From positions 1 to 58,437 of the forward strand of contig DATHVD010000073.1 of the NCBI GenBank assembly GCA_035461525.1: DNA of 58,437 nucleotides, read 5' to 3'. A program made the position numbers and the translations under genes. Positions 1-8,554 of the stretch are shown piece after piece. Position 1 is the first letter of the stretch. Every line of letters starts with the position of its first letter. Under the pieces are notes generated by a model. It searched no databases. It was not told where the DNA came from and worked only from the letters and a program-made list of their open reading frames with translations. This stretch comes from JAIBJN01 sp035461525. GTDB lineage: Bacteria > Actinomycetota > Thermoleophilia > Gaiellales > Gaiellaceae.

Positions 1-863
1 CGGGAAGCGGCAAGACGACGCTCGCCCGGGTCCTCCTGGGCCTGACTCCTCCCGACGAGGGATCTGCCGTCGAACTCGACGGCAAGCTGCTGGCACCGTC
101 TCTCTCGGGGAGAAGCGCGGCGGAGGTGCGCGCGCTCCAGATCGTCTTCCAGAACCCGGACTCGGCCCTCAACCGGCGCTTCTCGGCGCGGAGGATCCTC
201 GGGCGGGCGCTGACGAAGCTCGTCGGGCTCCGCGGCAGTGCGCGCGCGAAGCAGGTCGACGAGCTCGCGCGCGCAGTCCGCTTCGACAGGCGGCTGCTCG
301 GCTCCCGCCCGGCCCGGCTGTCCGGAGGGCTCAAGCAGCGGGTGGCGATCGCCCGCGCGTTCGCGGGCTCGCCGCGCGTCGTCGTCTGCGACGAGCCGAC
401 GTCGGCGCTCGACGTCTCCGTGCAGGCGGCGATCCTCAACCTTCTCGTGGAGCTGCAGGAGAAGCAGGGCACGAGCTATCTCTTCATCTCGCACGACCTC
501 GGCGTCGTCCGGTATCTCGCCGACCGTATCGCCGTCCTCTACCTCGGCCGCATCATGGAGCTCGGCACCGCCGAGACGGTCTTCGCCGCCCCGCATCATC
601 CGTACACCGAGGCGCTCCTCTCGGCCGTTCCCGCTCTCGACGGCGAGGAGCGGCCGAGGATCCGTCTGGAGGGCGACATCCCGAGCGCGGCAGAGCCCCC
701 GTCGGGCTGCGTCTTCCACACGCGCTGCCCGCGCACGCTCGGCGAGCGCTGCGAGCGCGACGAGCCGCCGCTCGCCGAGGTCGAGCCGGGTCACTTCCTC
801 CGCTGCCACATCCCGCTCGAGGAGCTTCGGCGCATTCAGGCCGAGCCCCCGACCGCGCCGTAG
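1..863 (+). CDS. Oligopeptide/dipeptide ABC transporter ATP-binding protein (5' partial)
   Basis: ATPase subunit of a Dpp/Opp-type peptide importer, working at the inner face of the membrane. The gene enters from outside the window: the reading frame is open from base 3 and begins inside the Walker A loop (GSGKTT). Downstream are the Q-loop region (IVFQNPDSALN), an ABC signature LSGGLKQRVAIARA, Walker B VVVCDEPTSALD and the switch His in FISHD. The C-terminal oligo_HPY extension (HPYTEALLSAVP, then the Cys-containing GCVFHTRCP) is typical of DppF/OppF and DppD/OppD. The internal GTG at 126 is not the real start because Walker A lies upstream of it. Partner permease genes would lie to the left. 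Substrate cannot be told from sequence. Confidence 0.93.
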   Translation, partial: GSGKTTLARVLLGLTPPDEGSAVELDGKLLAPSLSGRSAAEVRALQIVFQNPDSALNRRFSARRILGRALTKLVGLRGSARAKQVDELARAVRFDRRLLGSRPARLSGGLKQRVAIARAFAGSPRVVVCDEPTSALDVSVQAAILNLLVELQEKQGTSYLFISHDLGVVRYLADRIAVLYLGRIMELGTAETVFAAPHHPYTEALLSAVPALDGEERPRIRLEGDIPSAAEPPSGCVFHTRCPRTLGERCERDEPPLAEVEPGHFLRCHIPLEELRRIQAEPPTAP

Positions 864-874
864 AATCAGCGCTC

Positions 875-1976
875 GTGCGCGCCCCAGTCCTCCGCGAGAT
901 CGACGGGCCCCGGAGCGTCGAGGACGTCGAGCTCGCTTCCCCGAGCCGCGGTCAGGTGACGGTCCGCCTCGCGGCGAGCGGCGTGTGCCACAGCGACTGG
1001 AACGTGATCACTGGCGGTACCCCGAACCCTCTCCCGGCCGTGCTCGGGCACGAGGGAGCCGGCGGCGTCGAGGACGTGGGCCAGGGCGTGGCCGCGGTTG
1101 CGCCGGGCGACCACGTCATCCTCTCATGGCTCCCCTTCTGCGGCGCGGCGAGTGCTTCTACTGCGTCCAGGGGCGCGGTGTCCTCTGCGAGGCCGCCATG
1201 GAGGACATGTTCGAGGGAACGTTGCCCGGCGGCGCGCTCGCGCTCTCCCAGAACGGGAGCCCGCTTTACCACTACTCCTTCCTCTCCACGTTCGCCGAGC
1301 GCTGCGTCGTCCCCGAGAGCTGCTGCGTGCCGATTCGCCACGACGCGCCGCTCGAGGTCGCGGCCCTCGTCGGCTGCGCCGTCATGACCGGGTACGGCGC
1401 CGCCGTCCTGCGCGCGCGGGTCGAAGCCGGGAGCGCCGCCGTCGTCTACGGCGCGGGCGGTGTCGGGCTCTCGACGATCCTCGGCTGCCGCCTCGCGGGG
1501 GCCCGGACGATCGTTGCCGCCGACCCGGTCGAGTTCAAGCGCGAGACCGCGCTGGCGCTGGGGGCGACGCACGCCTTCGACCCCGGGGCAGGAGACGTCG
1601 CCGGGCTCCTGCGCAAGCTCACGGACGGGCGCGGCGCCGACTACGCGTTCGACACCGCCGGCGCGCCCGGCGTCGTCGCGCAGGCGTACGCCGCAGTCCG
1701 CCGCGGCGGTACGGTCGTGGCCGTCGGCATCCCGCCGGTGGGAGCGACCGCCGACCTGCCGGCGCCCGCTCTCCCCCGAGAGGAGAAGGTGGTGACCGGA
1801 AGCTTCTACGGGTCGTGCCGTCCCCACTTGACATGCCGCTCGTGATCGACCTCTACGTGGGGAGACGTCTCGACCTCGACGCGCTCGTGACGAGGACGTA
1901 CGCGCTGGAGGAAGTCAACGAGGCCTTTGCGGCGATGAACGCGGGCGAGGTCGCCCGGGCGGTGATCCGCTTCTGA
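875..1976 (+). pseudogene. Zinc-dependent alcohol dehydrogenase, broken by two frameshifts
   Basis: Medium-chain zinc alcohol dehydrogenase, likely oxidising primary alcohols with NAD. The coding sequence is spread over three frames. From GTG 875 it reads the catalytic-zinc region (GVCHSDWNVITGG, GHEGAG). Near 1145 it shifts frame, continuing with the structural-zinc cysteines (ECFYCVQGRGVLC) and the Rossmann loop YGAGGVGLS. Near 1830 it shifts again, ending DMPLVIDLYVGRRLDLDALV to TGA 1974. The first break sits on a tandem duplication of GCGGC (1140-1149). Removing one copy restores CGECFYC. The second is explained by one missing G after 1830. Both could be real mutations or assembly errors; no intact product can be made as written. 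Confidence 0.85.
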
Positions 1977-2896
1977 CCGCGCCGGCCGCTCCGACGCCGC
2001 TCGAGTCGGCCCCGCGCTCGCTCGCCGGCGAGCGCGCGCTCCTCCTCAAGCGTGAGGACGTCCACGAGCTCGGCGCCTTCAAGTGGCGCGGTTCGCTCCC
2101 CGTCCTCGAGGCCTTCCGGGAGGCGGGCGCGCAGACCGTTGTCACCGCCTCCACGGGCAACCACGGCGCGGCCGCTGCCTGGGCGGCCGAGCGCCTCGGC
2201 CTCCGTGCGGTCGTCTACGCACCCGAGGGCGCGACGGAGACGAAGCTCGCCCTGGTCGAAGGGCTCGGGGCGGAGGCCCGCATCGTCGGCACCGACCTCG
2301 ACGAGGCGAAGGACGAGGCGCGCCGCTGGGCGGAGGAGCGAGGGCTCCCGTTCTTCGAGGACGGGGCCGAGCGGGCCCAGCACACGGGCTACGGCGCGAT
2401 CGCGGACGAGATCCTCGACCAGGCTGGCGCGCCCCCGGCCACGGTGGTCGTGCCGGTGGGAAACGGCGCGCTGCTCGGCGGCATCGGGCTGCGCCTGGCC
2501 GAGCGCGGAGCGGCCAGTACGCTGTGCGTCGGGGTCGCCGCGGCCGCGGCGCCGGTGATGGTCGACAGCTGGGAGGCCGGCCGCGTAGTCGAGGGCGACC
2601 GCTCCGCCACCTTCGCGGACGGCCTCGCCGTGCGCGTCGCCATCCCCCTGGCCGTGGACGTGCTCGGCGAGGTCGCAGATCGCATGCTGCGCGTCTCCGA
2701 GCGGGCGATCGCAGAGGCCGTCCGGGCCTACGCGGAGGCTGGCATCCGCGCCGAAGGGGCCGCTGCAGCCGCCCTCGCCGCGCTTCCTCAGCTCGAGGAC
2801 ATCGACGGGCCGACGGTATTGGTGATGACGGGGCGCAACATCGACGACGACCTCCACGCCCGAGCCTGCACGCGGCCGGAGTCCTTCCCCAGCTGA
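1973..2896 (+). CDS. PLP-dependent threonine/serine dehydratase-like enzyme (probable CTG start)
   Basis: Fold-type II pyridoxal-phosphate enzyme of the threonine dehydratase/threonine synthase superfamily. The Schiff-base lysine lies in LKREDVHELGAFKWRG, the substrate loop in TASTGNHGAAAA and the phosphate-binding glycine loop in PVGNGALLGG. The frame is open and clearly homologous from about 1990, but it contains no ATG, GTG or TTG before 2444, which lies downstream of the catalytic lysine and so cannot be the true start. The only plausible initiator is CTG 1973, overlapping the TGA of the preceding alcohol dehydrogenase as CTGA. That would give about 307 residues, the size of catalytic-domain-only dehydratases. 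Exact substrate is unknown. Confidence 0.72.
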   Translation: MTAPAAPTPLESAPRSLAGERALLLKREDVHELGAFKWRGSLPVLEAFREAGAQTVVTASTGNHGAAAAWAAERLGLRAVVYAPEGATETKLALVEGLGAEARIVGTDLDEAKDEARRWAEERGLPFFEDGAERAQHTGYGAIADEILDQAGAPPATVVVPVGNGALLGGIGLRLAERGAASTLCVGVAAAAAPVMVDSWEAGRVVEGDRSATFADGLAVRVAIPLAVDVLGEVADRMLRVSERAIAEAVRAYAEAGIRAEGAAAAALAALPQLEDIDGPTVLVMTGRNIDDDLHARACTRPESFPS

Positions 2897-2937
2897 GCAG
2901 GCGCGGGTCGCCGCCGAGCGCCTGGAAGTCCTCTACG

Positions 2938-3801
2938 TCATCCCCCACCCCCCGTCGCGCGGCGGTAGAGGCCGTCCGCAGAGGCGGCCAGGCCGGCGAG
3001 CTCGAGCTCCGTCAGAGCGGCTGCCACCTCCCCGCTGCCGAGGCTCGTCTCCGCCACGAGCTCGTCCAGCGAGCGGGCGCCGTCCGAGAGCCGGGCCAGG
3101 ACCGCCGCCTGGTCGTCGGGGAGCGCCACGGCTTGCTCAGCCGGCGCCTGCTCGAGCCCGAGCGCCTCGAGCACGTCCCCGGCGCGCAGGAGGGGCGTCG
3201 CCCCCTGGCGGATGAGGTCGTTGGAGCCGGCCGAGAGGGCCGCTGTGATCTCTCCGGGCACTGCGAACACCTCGCGGCCGAGCTCGAGCGCGAAGTCGGC
3301 CGTGATCAGCGCGCCCGAGCGCTCCCGCGCCTCGACGACGACCGTGGCCAGAGCGAGGCCGGCGACGATCCTGTTTCTCGCCGGGAAGCGCCATGGCGCC
3401 GGCTCGACTCCCGGCGGGTACTCGGAGACGATGAGGCCGCTCGCCGCGATCCGCCGTGCGAGCTCGGCGTGGGCGCGCGGGTAGTCGCGGTCGACGCCGC
3501 AGCCGAGCACCGCGACGGTGAGCCCGCCACCGGCCAGCGCGCCGCGGTGGGCCTCGCCGTCGATTCCCCGCGCCAGCCCGCTGACGACCACGACACCGGC
3601 GGCGGCGAGGGCGCGCGCGAGCTCTCGAGCAACCTGGGCGCCGTAGGGGGAGCAGCTTCGAGCGCCCACGACGGCGACCGACGGCCGCGCGAGGACGTCC
3701 GGCGGGCCGCCGCGGAGGTAGAGCCGCGACGGCGGGTCGTAGAGCTCCCGGAGGAGCGGCGGGTAGCCCCGTTCGTGCCTGGAGACGGCGGGATGGGTCA
3801 C
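2938..3801 (-). CDS. dprA: DNA-processing protein DprA
   Basis: DprA/Smf protein, which protects incoming single-stranded DNA and loads RecA during transformation. The Rossmann-like core is clear: VAVVGARSCSPYGAQ, VVVSGLARGIDGEAH, a GCGVDRDYPRAH segment, SEYPPG, FPARNRIVAGL and SGALITADFALE. A winged-helix-like C-terminal part (DDQAAVLARLSDGARSLDEL) follows. The GTG start at 3801 overlaps the comM stop as GTGA, indicating coupled translation. At 287 residues it lacks the N-terminal SAM-like domain of longer DprA proteins. The frame is open far upstream, but that extension is only a shadow of comM. Confidence 0.93.
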   Translation of the reverse strand: MTHPAVSRHERGYPPLLRELYDPPSRLYLRGGPPDVLARPSVAVVGARSCSPYGAQVARELARALAAAGVVVVSGLARGIDGEAHRGALAGGGLTVAVLGCGVDRDYPRAHAELARRIAASGLIVSEYPPGVEPAPWRFPARNRIVAGLALATVVVEARERSGALITADFALELGREVFAVPGEITAALSAGSNDLIRQGATPLLRAGDVLEALGLEQAPAEQAVALPDDQAAVLARLSDGARSLDELVAETSLGSGEVAAALTELELAGLAASADGLYRRATGGGG

Positions 3802-5252
3802 GTCGAGAGCTCCGGCGGCACCCGGTAGGAGAGCGCCTCGGCCACGTGTGCCGGCTCGATGGTCTGCGTCCCGGCCAGTGCGGCGATGGTTGCGGCCACG
3901 CGGGCCACGCGCGCGCGGCCACGGGCCGAGAGCGGGAGCGCGTCGACGGCCCTCGTCAGGAGCGCGCGGGCCTCTTGCCCGAGCCGCGGCTGGGACTCGG
4001 CCAGCCTCGCCGCGGCCTCTTCCGCCCGCGCCCGCACCGCGCGCGAGGGCTCGCCCGGCGAAGCGTCGAGCTCCCTGCCCCGGGGGCGCGGCATGTGGAC
4101 GACGAGGTCGAAGCGGTCGAGCAGCGCGCGGGAGAGCCGCGCCGCGTAGGCGGTGAGCCTCTGCGGCGAGCAGGCACACTCCGCCCCCGGGTCCCCGCGC
4201 GCGCCGCACGGACAGAGGTTCATGGTCCCCACGAGCAGGAACCGGGCGGGGAAGACATGGGCGCCCGCGACCCGGGCGACGGCGACGACGCCGTCCTCGA
4301 GCGGCTGGCGCAGCGCCTCCAACACCGGCCGGTGGAACTCGGCCAGCTCGTCGAGGAGGAGGACGCCGTGGTGCGCGAGGCTGACCTCCCCCGGCCTCGG
4401 GCCCGGCCCGCCGCCGACGATCGCCGACGCGGAGGCGGAGTGGTGCGGCGCGCGGAACGGCGGGCGCTCGACGAGCGGCTGAGCCGCAGGGAGGGCTCCG
4501 GCCACCGAGTGGATGCGCGTGACCTCGAGCGCCTGGTCGAGCGTGAGCGACGGCAGGACGCCCGGCAGCCGCCGCGCGAGCATCGTCTTCCCCGTCCCGG
4601 GCGGGCCGGCGAGGAGGAGGTTGTGCCGGCCGACGGCCGCGATCTCGAGCGCACGCCGGGCGCGCTCCTGACCCCGGACGTCCGCGAGGTCCGGCCACGA
4701 CCCGTTCCTCGAGCGGGCAACCGGCTCCACGGGCGGCGGCTCGAAGCGTCCCCGCAAGTAGGCGCTCGCCTCCGCCAGGTGCCGGAGCGCGACCGCCTCG
4801 ATCCCGGCCAGCATGGCCTCGGGCGCCGACTCGAATGGGCACAACAACCGCTCGAGCCCCCCGCAACGGGCTGCCTCGGCGGCAACGATCGCGCCCCGCA
4901 CGGGTCGGAGCCGGCCGTCGAGGGCGAGCTCCCCCACCGCCGCGTGACCGGCGAGCCGATCCGGCGGGACCTGGCGCGAGGCCGCGAGGACTGCCAGGGC
5001 GATCGGCAGGTCGTAGCCGGAGCCCTCCTTGCGGAGCCCTGCCGGGGCGAGGTTGACCGTGATCCGGCGCAGCGGGAACTCGAGCTCCGCGCTCGCGATG
5101 CCGCTGCGGACGCGCTCCTTCGCCTCCTGGCAGGCCTTGTCCGGGAGACCGACGATGGCGAACCCCGGCACGCCCCGCTGCAGGTGGGCCTCGACCTCGA
5201 CGGGCTTCGCCTCGAGGCCGACGAGCGCATGCGTGACGGCGCGCGCGAGCAC
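3798..5252 (-). CDS. comM: YifB/ComM family Mg chelatase-like AAA+ ATPase
   Basis: ComM-type AAA+ helicase, which in naturally competent bacteria promotes branch migration during integration of taken-up DNA. The N-terminal Lon-protease-like domain (GLPDKACQEAKERVRSGI, about residues 35-55) precedes a Mg-chelatase ATPase domain with Walker A AGPPGTGKT (about 220), Walker B-like LLLDELAEF, and a Cys-rich segment MNLCPCGARG followed by CACS and RLSRALLDRFDLVV. Length of 484 residues is normal for the family. GTG start at 5252. It is translationally coupled to dprA, and the pair follows yraN as in many actinobacteria. Competence in this organism is not shown by the sequence alone. Confidence 0.92.
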   Translation of the reverse strand: MLARAVTHALVGLEAKPVEVEAHLQRGVPGFAIVGLPDKACQEAKERVRSGIASAELEFPLRRITVNLAPAGLRKEGSGYDLPIALAVLAASRQVPPDRLAGHAAVGELALDGRLRPVRGAIVAAEAARCGGLERLLCPFESAPEAMLAGIEAVALRHLAEASAYLRGRFEPPPVEPVARSRNGSWPDLADVRGQERARRALEIAAVGRHNLLLAGPPGTGKTMLARRLPGVLPSLTLDQALEVTRIHSVAGALPAAQPLVERPPFRAPHHSASASAIVGGGPGPRPGEVSLAHHGVLLLDELAEFHRPVLEALRQPLEDGVVAVARVAGAHVFPARFLLVGTMNLCPCGARGDPGAECACSPQRLTAYAARLSRALLDRFDLVVHMPRPRGRELDASPGEPSRAVRARAEEAAARLAESQPRLGQEARALLTRAVDALPLSARGRARVARVAATIAALAGTQTIEPAHVAEALSYRVPPELST

Positions 5253-5378
5253 GCTCTCGACCGTACGGCGGAAAAGCGCGCACGTGGGTGAAGGCTCCGT
5301 GTCGAGATCGTGCCGCCCGCTGCGGGCCGGCGTCGGACCCGGACGAGGGCGCCCCGTCCCTCCTCCGGCCGCGACCGG

Positions 5379-5849
5379 CTAGGCGGCGAGCGCCGCGCAG
5401 GCCTCGTCGATCCGGTCCTCGAGACTGTGCCTGGGCTCGAGGATCGTCTCGCCGGTCTCCAGGTCGATCTTCAGCACTCCCGTGAAGGTGAACGGGACCT
5501 GGCCGACGATCATGAGCACGGCAGTGCCTTCCGGCTCGACGCGCACGAGATCCGCGCCCACGTCCCTGAACCGGTACGAGCTGCCGTTCGCGGACGCCGT
5601 GATGCCGAGGTTGAGCGTGCGCAGCTCGACCGGCCCCGTGCCCGCGCCCGAGAACGTCCGCACGATCACGTGGCCCTGCACCTGCGACGTGACGTCGAAG
5701 CCGCAGGCTTCGGTCAGGAACCCGTCCGGCGCCGTCTCGTCCACGTCGAACCGCTCGATCATGGGCTTGCCCGCGCTCGCACCCGGCGCGACTCCGAGCG
5801 CCACGGTCAGGATGCACGCCAGCCACCCGATGAGCCGTCGTGTGCTCAT
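5379..5849 (-). CDS. Secreted protein of unknown function
   Basis: I do not recognise a family. The 156-residue product starts with a classical signal peptide: MSTRRLIGWLACILTVALGVAPGASAG, with basic residues, a hydrophobic core and an Ala-x-Ala cleavage site after about residue 26. The mature part looks beta-rich (FDVTSQVQGHVIVRTF, GPVELRTLNLGITASANG) and ends in a short acidic helix. The ATG at 5849 is chosen because a strong purine-rich ribosome site (GGAGAGGAGG) lies just upstream and the signal peptide begins there; the frame stays open to 5930 without extra support. It lies between yraN and comM and may be its own transcription unit. Confidence 0.75.
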   Translation of the reverse strand: MSTRRLIGWLACILTVALGVAPGASAGKPMIERFDVDETAPDGFLTEACGFDVTSQVQGHVIVRTFSGAGTGPVELRTLNLGITASANGSSYRFRDVGADLVRVEPEGTAVLMIVGQVPFTFTGVLKIDLETGETILEPRHSLEDRIDEACAALAA

Positions 5850-5937
5850 GCCGCCTCCTCTCCAGCGTCGGACGCCCGGCGCTGCTCCCTTGGGGAGGCG
5901 TTGCATACCATCTCGTGAGCCTTGGTGCAAGGGCTGC

Positions 5938-6321
5938 TCAGAACAGCGCGAGCCGTTCGACTCGCCTGCCGCGGACGGCCGCGACCTCGAAGCGGACGTC
6001 GAGGTCGGCGAGCTCGGGGTGTCGCGCGAGCCACCCGAGTGCGGCCTGCTCCACCCGCCTCGCCTTCTCCTGCCCGACGGCCTCGCTCGGGTCCCCGAAG
6101 CCGTCGCCGCTTCGCGCCTTCACCTCGCAGAACACGAGCGTGCGGCCGCGGCGGACGACGAGGTCGAGCTCCCAGCGACCCACACGGGCGTTGGCGTCGA
6201 GGACGAGGTAGCCCCGGAGGCGGTAGTGGCGGCGGACTCGCCGCTCCGCCTCAGGCCCGAGCCGCCGGGACGGCCTCTGGTAGCTCTGCGGCGAGAGGCG
6301 CCTCGTCGTCCAGCTCCGCAT
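5938..6321 (-). CDS. yraN: YraN family (UPF0102) nuclease-fold protein
   Basis: Small protein of the YraN/UPF0102 family, whose fold resembles restriction endonucleases and Holliday-junction resolvases. The signature is present: a Gly-Tyr turn (LRGYLVLDANARVG), an ELDLVV strand corresponding to the usual GEIDLI, and FCEVKARS, corresponding to FVEVKxR with the catalytic Glu-x-Lys. It ends with a short helix and strand (VRFEVAAV). Length 127 residues is typical. ATG 6321 gives a 71-base overlap with the end of rnhB, which is long; no later ATG, GTG or TTG keeps the N-terminal helix. The order rnhB-yraN-comM-dprA is conserved in actinobacteria. Biological role is unproven. Confidence 0.88.
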   Translation of the reverse strand: MRSWTTRRLSPQSYQRPSRRLGPEAERRVRRHYRLRGYLVLDANARVGRWELDLVVRRGRTLVFCEVKARSGDGFGDPSEAVGQEKARRVEQAALGWLARHPELADLDVRFEVAAVRGRRVERLALF

Positions 6322-6940
6322 AGCAGCGCGCGTCGAAGGAGCGTCGGTGGATGGCGCTCGGACCGAGGCGGCGGACGGTCGCCGAGTGGCCGGGTGTGAT
6401 GTAGCCGACGTGGCTCGCGAAACCGTAACCGGGATAGAGGGCGTCGAGCCGGCGCATTGCGCGGTCGCGGACGACCTTGGCGACGATCGAGGCGGCGGCG
6501 ATCGCCGCGCTCTTCGTGTCGCCGTCGACGACGGCCCGGTGCTCGGGGGCGAGCGGCCCCAGGCGAAAGCCGTCCACGAGGCATGCCTCGGCGGGGGGCG
6601 CGAGGGCCGCCAGAGCCTCCCGCAGCCCGCGCAGGTTGGAGCGGTGGAGCCCGTCGCGGTCGATCACCGCCGGCGGGATGACGCGGACGGCGATCCGCGT
6701 CGCGCACGCGCAGACGGCACGGAAGAGCCGCTCGCGCTCGGCCGGGTCGACCTGCTTCGAGTCGTTGAGGAGCGCGAGCGGGCGGACGGCGTGATCCCGC
6801 AGGCGCTCGTAGTCGAGAAGGACGCCCGCGGTCACGAGCGGGCCGGCGAGGCTCCCCCGTCCCGCCTCGTCGGCGCCCGCGACGAAGCGCGCGCCGAGCC
6901 GGCGGTCGTACGCGAGGAGCCTCCGTCCTGGACGCCGCAT
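6251..6940 (-). CDS. rnhB: Ribonuclease HII
   Basis: Cleaves the RNA strand of RNA-DNA hybrids and removes single ribonucleotides from DNA. The type 2 RNase H signature is clear: AGADEAGRGSLAGP near residue 20 with catalytic Asp and Glu, then LNDSKQVDPAERERLF, a third acidic site in CLVDGF, and DTKSAAIAAASIVAKVVRD followed by YPGYGFASHVGY. Start ATG 6940 (229 residues) fits family length; a GTG lies three codons upstream. It follows rplS on the same strand with a 26-base gap and overlaps yraN downstream, in the usual trmD-rplS-lepB-rnhB-yraN context. Confidence 0.95.
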   Translation of the reverse strand: MRRPGRRLLAYDRRLGARFVAGADEAGRGSLAGPLVTAGVLLDYERLRDHAVRPLALLNDSKQVDPAERERLFRAVCACATRIAVRVIPPAVIDRDGLHRSNLRGLREALAALAPPAEACLVDGFRLGPLAPEHRAVVDGDTKSAAIAAASIVAKVVRDRAMRRLDALYPGYGFASHVGYITPGHSATVRRLGPSAIHRRSFDARCYAELDDEAPLAAELPEAVPAARA

Positions 6941-6966
6941 GGTCGCCACGCGGCCGAGGATAGCCG

Positions 6967-7317
6967 CTAGGTCCGCTGCTTCTCGCGGACGCGCGCCTTC
7001 TTCCCCACTTTTCCACGCAAGTAGTACAGCTTCGCGCGGTTCACGTCGCCGATCGCGGCGACGTCGATCTTCTCGATCTTGGGGGAGTGAAGCGGGAACG
7101 TCCGCTCGACGCCGACGCCGAAGGAGCTCTTGCGCACCGTGAACGTCTCGCGCACCCCGGCGCCTTGGCGCTTGATGACGATGCCCTCGAAGACCTGCAC
7201 GCGGCGGCGCTGCCCCTCGATCACCTGGAAGTGCACGCGCACCGTGTCCCCCGCCTTGAACTGCGGGATGTCGTCGCGCAGCTGCTTGCGCTCGAGGATG
7301 TCGATCGGCGTAGTCAT
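6967..7317 (-). CDS. rplS: 50S ribosomal protein L19
   Basis: Large-subunit ribosomal protein at the interface with the 30S subunit. The 116-residue sequence carries the standard L19 landmarks: IPQFKAGDTVRVHFQVIEG, RRRVQVFEGIVIKRQG, GVGVERTFPLHSPKIEKI and the closing RAKLYYLRGKVGKKARV. ATG start at 7317. It lies downstream of two signal peptidase genes in the rpsP-rimM-trmD operon. In many bacteria rplS directly follows trmD, so the tandem lepB genes appear to have been inserted between them. Confidence 0.98.
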   Translation of the reverse strand: MTTPIDILERKQLRDDIPQFKAGDTVRVHFQVIEGQRRRVQVFEGIVIKRQGAGVRETFTVRKSSFGVGVERTFPLHSPKIEKIDVAAIGDVNRAKLYYLRGKVGKKARVREKQRT

Positions 7318-7350
7318 CGAGAGGAGGTGGCCGGGAGCCGAGCGGGAATG

Positions 7351-7875
7351 CTAGCGGAAGCCGATGCGCTGCGGCGGCCAGTAGAGGGCGAAGACGGGCC
7401 CGATCAGGTTCTCGCGGGGGACCGAGCCCCACTCCCTCGAGTCGCAGGACTGCCAGCGGTTGTCGCCCATCATGAAGTACTCGCCCTCGGGGACCTGCAC
7501 CGGCCCGAACGTGTCGCCGGGGTCGCCGCCGAGAAGGTACGGCTCGTCGAGGGGCGTGCCGTTCACGAGCAGCGTGTCCCCCCGCACTTCGAGCGTGTCG
7601 CCGGGAAGACCGACGAGCCGCTTCACGAAGACGCCGCCGGGACCCGGGCAGACGTTCTCGGCCTCGTCCGGCGTCCGGAAGACGACGACGTCGCCCCGCT
7701 CCGGCTCCGTGAAGCGGTAGACGAAGCGGTTCGCGAGCACGCGGTCGGACGTCTCCGACCGGCAGCCCGGCTCGGGCAGGGCGCAGTGGAGCGTCGGCTC
7801 CATCGAGGACGAGGGGATGCGGTAGGGGTTGACGATCCACGCCTTGATGGCGAGCACGGCGGCGATGGCGACCAC
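7351..7875 (-). CDS. lepB: Signal peptidase I, downstream copy
   Basis: Membrane-bound type I signal peptidase that removes Sec/Tat signal peptides. The catalytic Ser is in IPSSSMEPTL, the general-base Lys in VFVKRLVGLPGD, and box E reads GDNRWQSCDSREWGSV. It is closely related to the upstream copy (shared NPYRIPSSSMEPTLHCA and SDRVLANRF). The first available start is GTG 7875, giving 174 residues, but it begins inside the expected membrane anchor. Codons upstream still encode residues resembling the paralogue (VDWVVTI versus VDWAVTI) with no ATG, GTG, TTG or CTG available. The true initiation site is therefore uncertain. Confidence 0.9.
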   Translation of the reverse strand: MVAIAAVLAIKAWIVNPYRIPSSSMEPTLHCALPEPGCRSETSDRVLANRFVYRFTEPERGDVVVFRTPDEAENVCPGPGGVFVKRLVGLPGDTLEVRGDTLLVNGTPLDEPYLLGGDPGDTFGPVQVPEGEYFMMGDNRWQSCDSREWGSVPRENLIGPVFALYWPPQRIGFR

Positions 7876-7954
7876 GATCGTGACGACCCAGTCGACGACA
7901 GTCGGCCAGGGGTCGGGAAGGGACTCGAGCCTGGAGCGGAGGAAGGCCGGCCTC

Positions 7955-8554
7955 CTAGAGGATGTCGAACCGCGTCGGCGGCCAGTAGACGGCGAACACG
8001 GGCCCGATCAAGTCGTCACGGCTGACGGGGCCCCAGTCGCGGCTGTCGCAGGACTGCTCACGGTTGTCCCCCATCATGAAGTACTCGTCGTCGCCGAGTC
8101 GTCGCTCCGGGAAGTCCGGGCCCGGGCCGCTCCCGTCCACGTAGGACTCCGTGATCGGCGTCCCGTTCAGGCGGATGATCCCTCCGGCCTGGGCGATCGT
8201 GTCCCCGGGGACGGCGACGAGGCGCTTCACGTACGTCCCGCCGGCGCCGCAGAGGCGCAGGGCCTCGGGCGGCGTCTCGAAGACGACGATCTGGCCGCGC
8301 TCTGGATCCGTGAAGCGGTAGATGAAGCGGTTGGCGAGCACGCGGTCGGACGACCCCGCCTGGCAGCCGAACTCCGGCTGCGCGCAATGGAGTGTCGGCT
8401 CCATCGACGAGGACGGGATCCGGTAGGGGTTCACGACCCACGCCTTGATCGCGAGGACCGCGGCGACCGCGATCGCGATCGTCACCGCCCAGTCCACGAG
8501 TGTGTTCCACGGAGAGGGCAGCGTGCCCGTGAGACGGTCGAGCGGGCCCTTCAC
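7955..8554 (-). CDS. lepB: Signal peptidase I, upstream copy
   Basis: Type I signal peptidase (199 residues). One N-terminal membrane helix (LVDWAVTIAIAVAAVLAI, about residues 19-36) anchors the outward-facing catalytic domain. Catalytic Ser lies in IPSSSMEPTLH, Lys in YVKRLVAVPGD, and box E is GDNREQSCDSRDWGPV. The GTG start at 8554 overlaps the trmD stop as GTGA, so translation is coupled. The C-terminal YWPP motif is shared with the neighbouring copy, pointing to a local tandem duplication. Both copies have extra cysteines (LHCAQPEFGCQ, and LCGAGG) absent from the E. coli enzyme, as is common in actinobacterial relatives. Confidence 0.94.
   Translation of the reverse strand: MKGPLDRLTGTLPSPWNTLVDWAVTIAIAVAAVLAIKAWVVNPYRIPSSSMEPTLHCAQPEFGCQAGSSDRVLANRFIYRFTDPERGQIVVFETPPEALRLCGAGGTYVKRLVAVPGDTIAQAGGIIRLNGTPITESYVDGSGPGPDFPERRLGDDEYFMMGDNREQSCDSRDWGPVSRDDLIGPVFAVYWPPTRFDIL

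Noticed and set aside
2938..5826. A 962-codon open minus frame covering dprA and beyond
   Set aside because: Only the dprA part has family likeness. The upstream part is a shadow of comM, which is encoded in another frame with full-length motifs.
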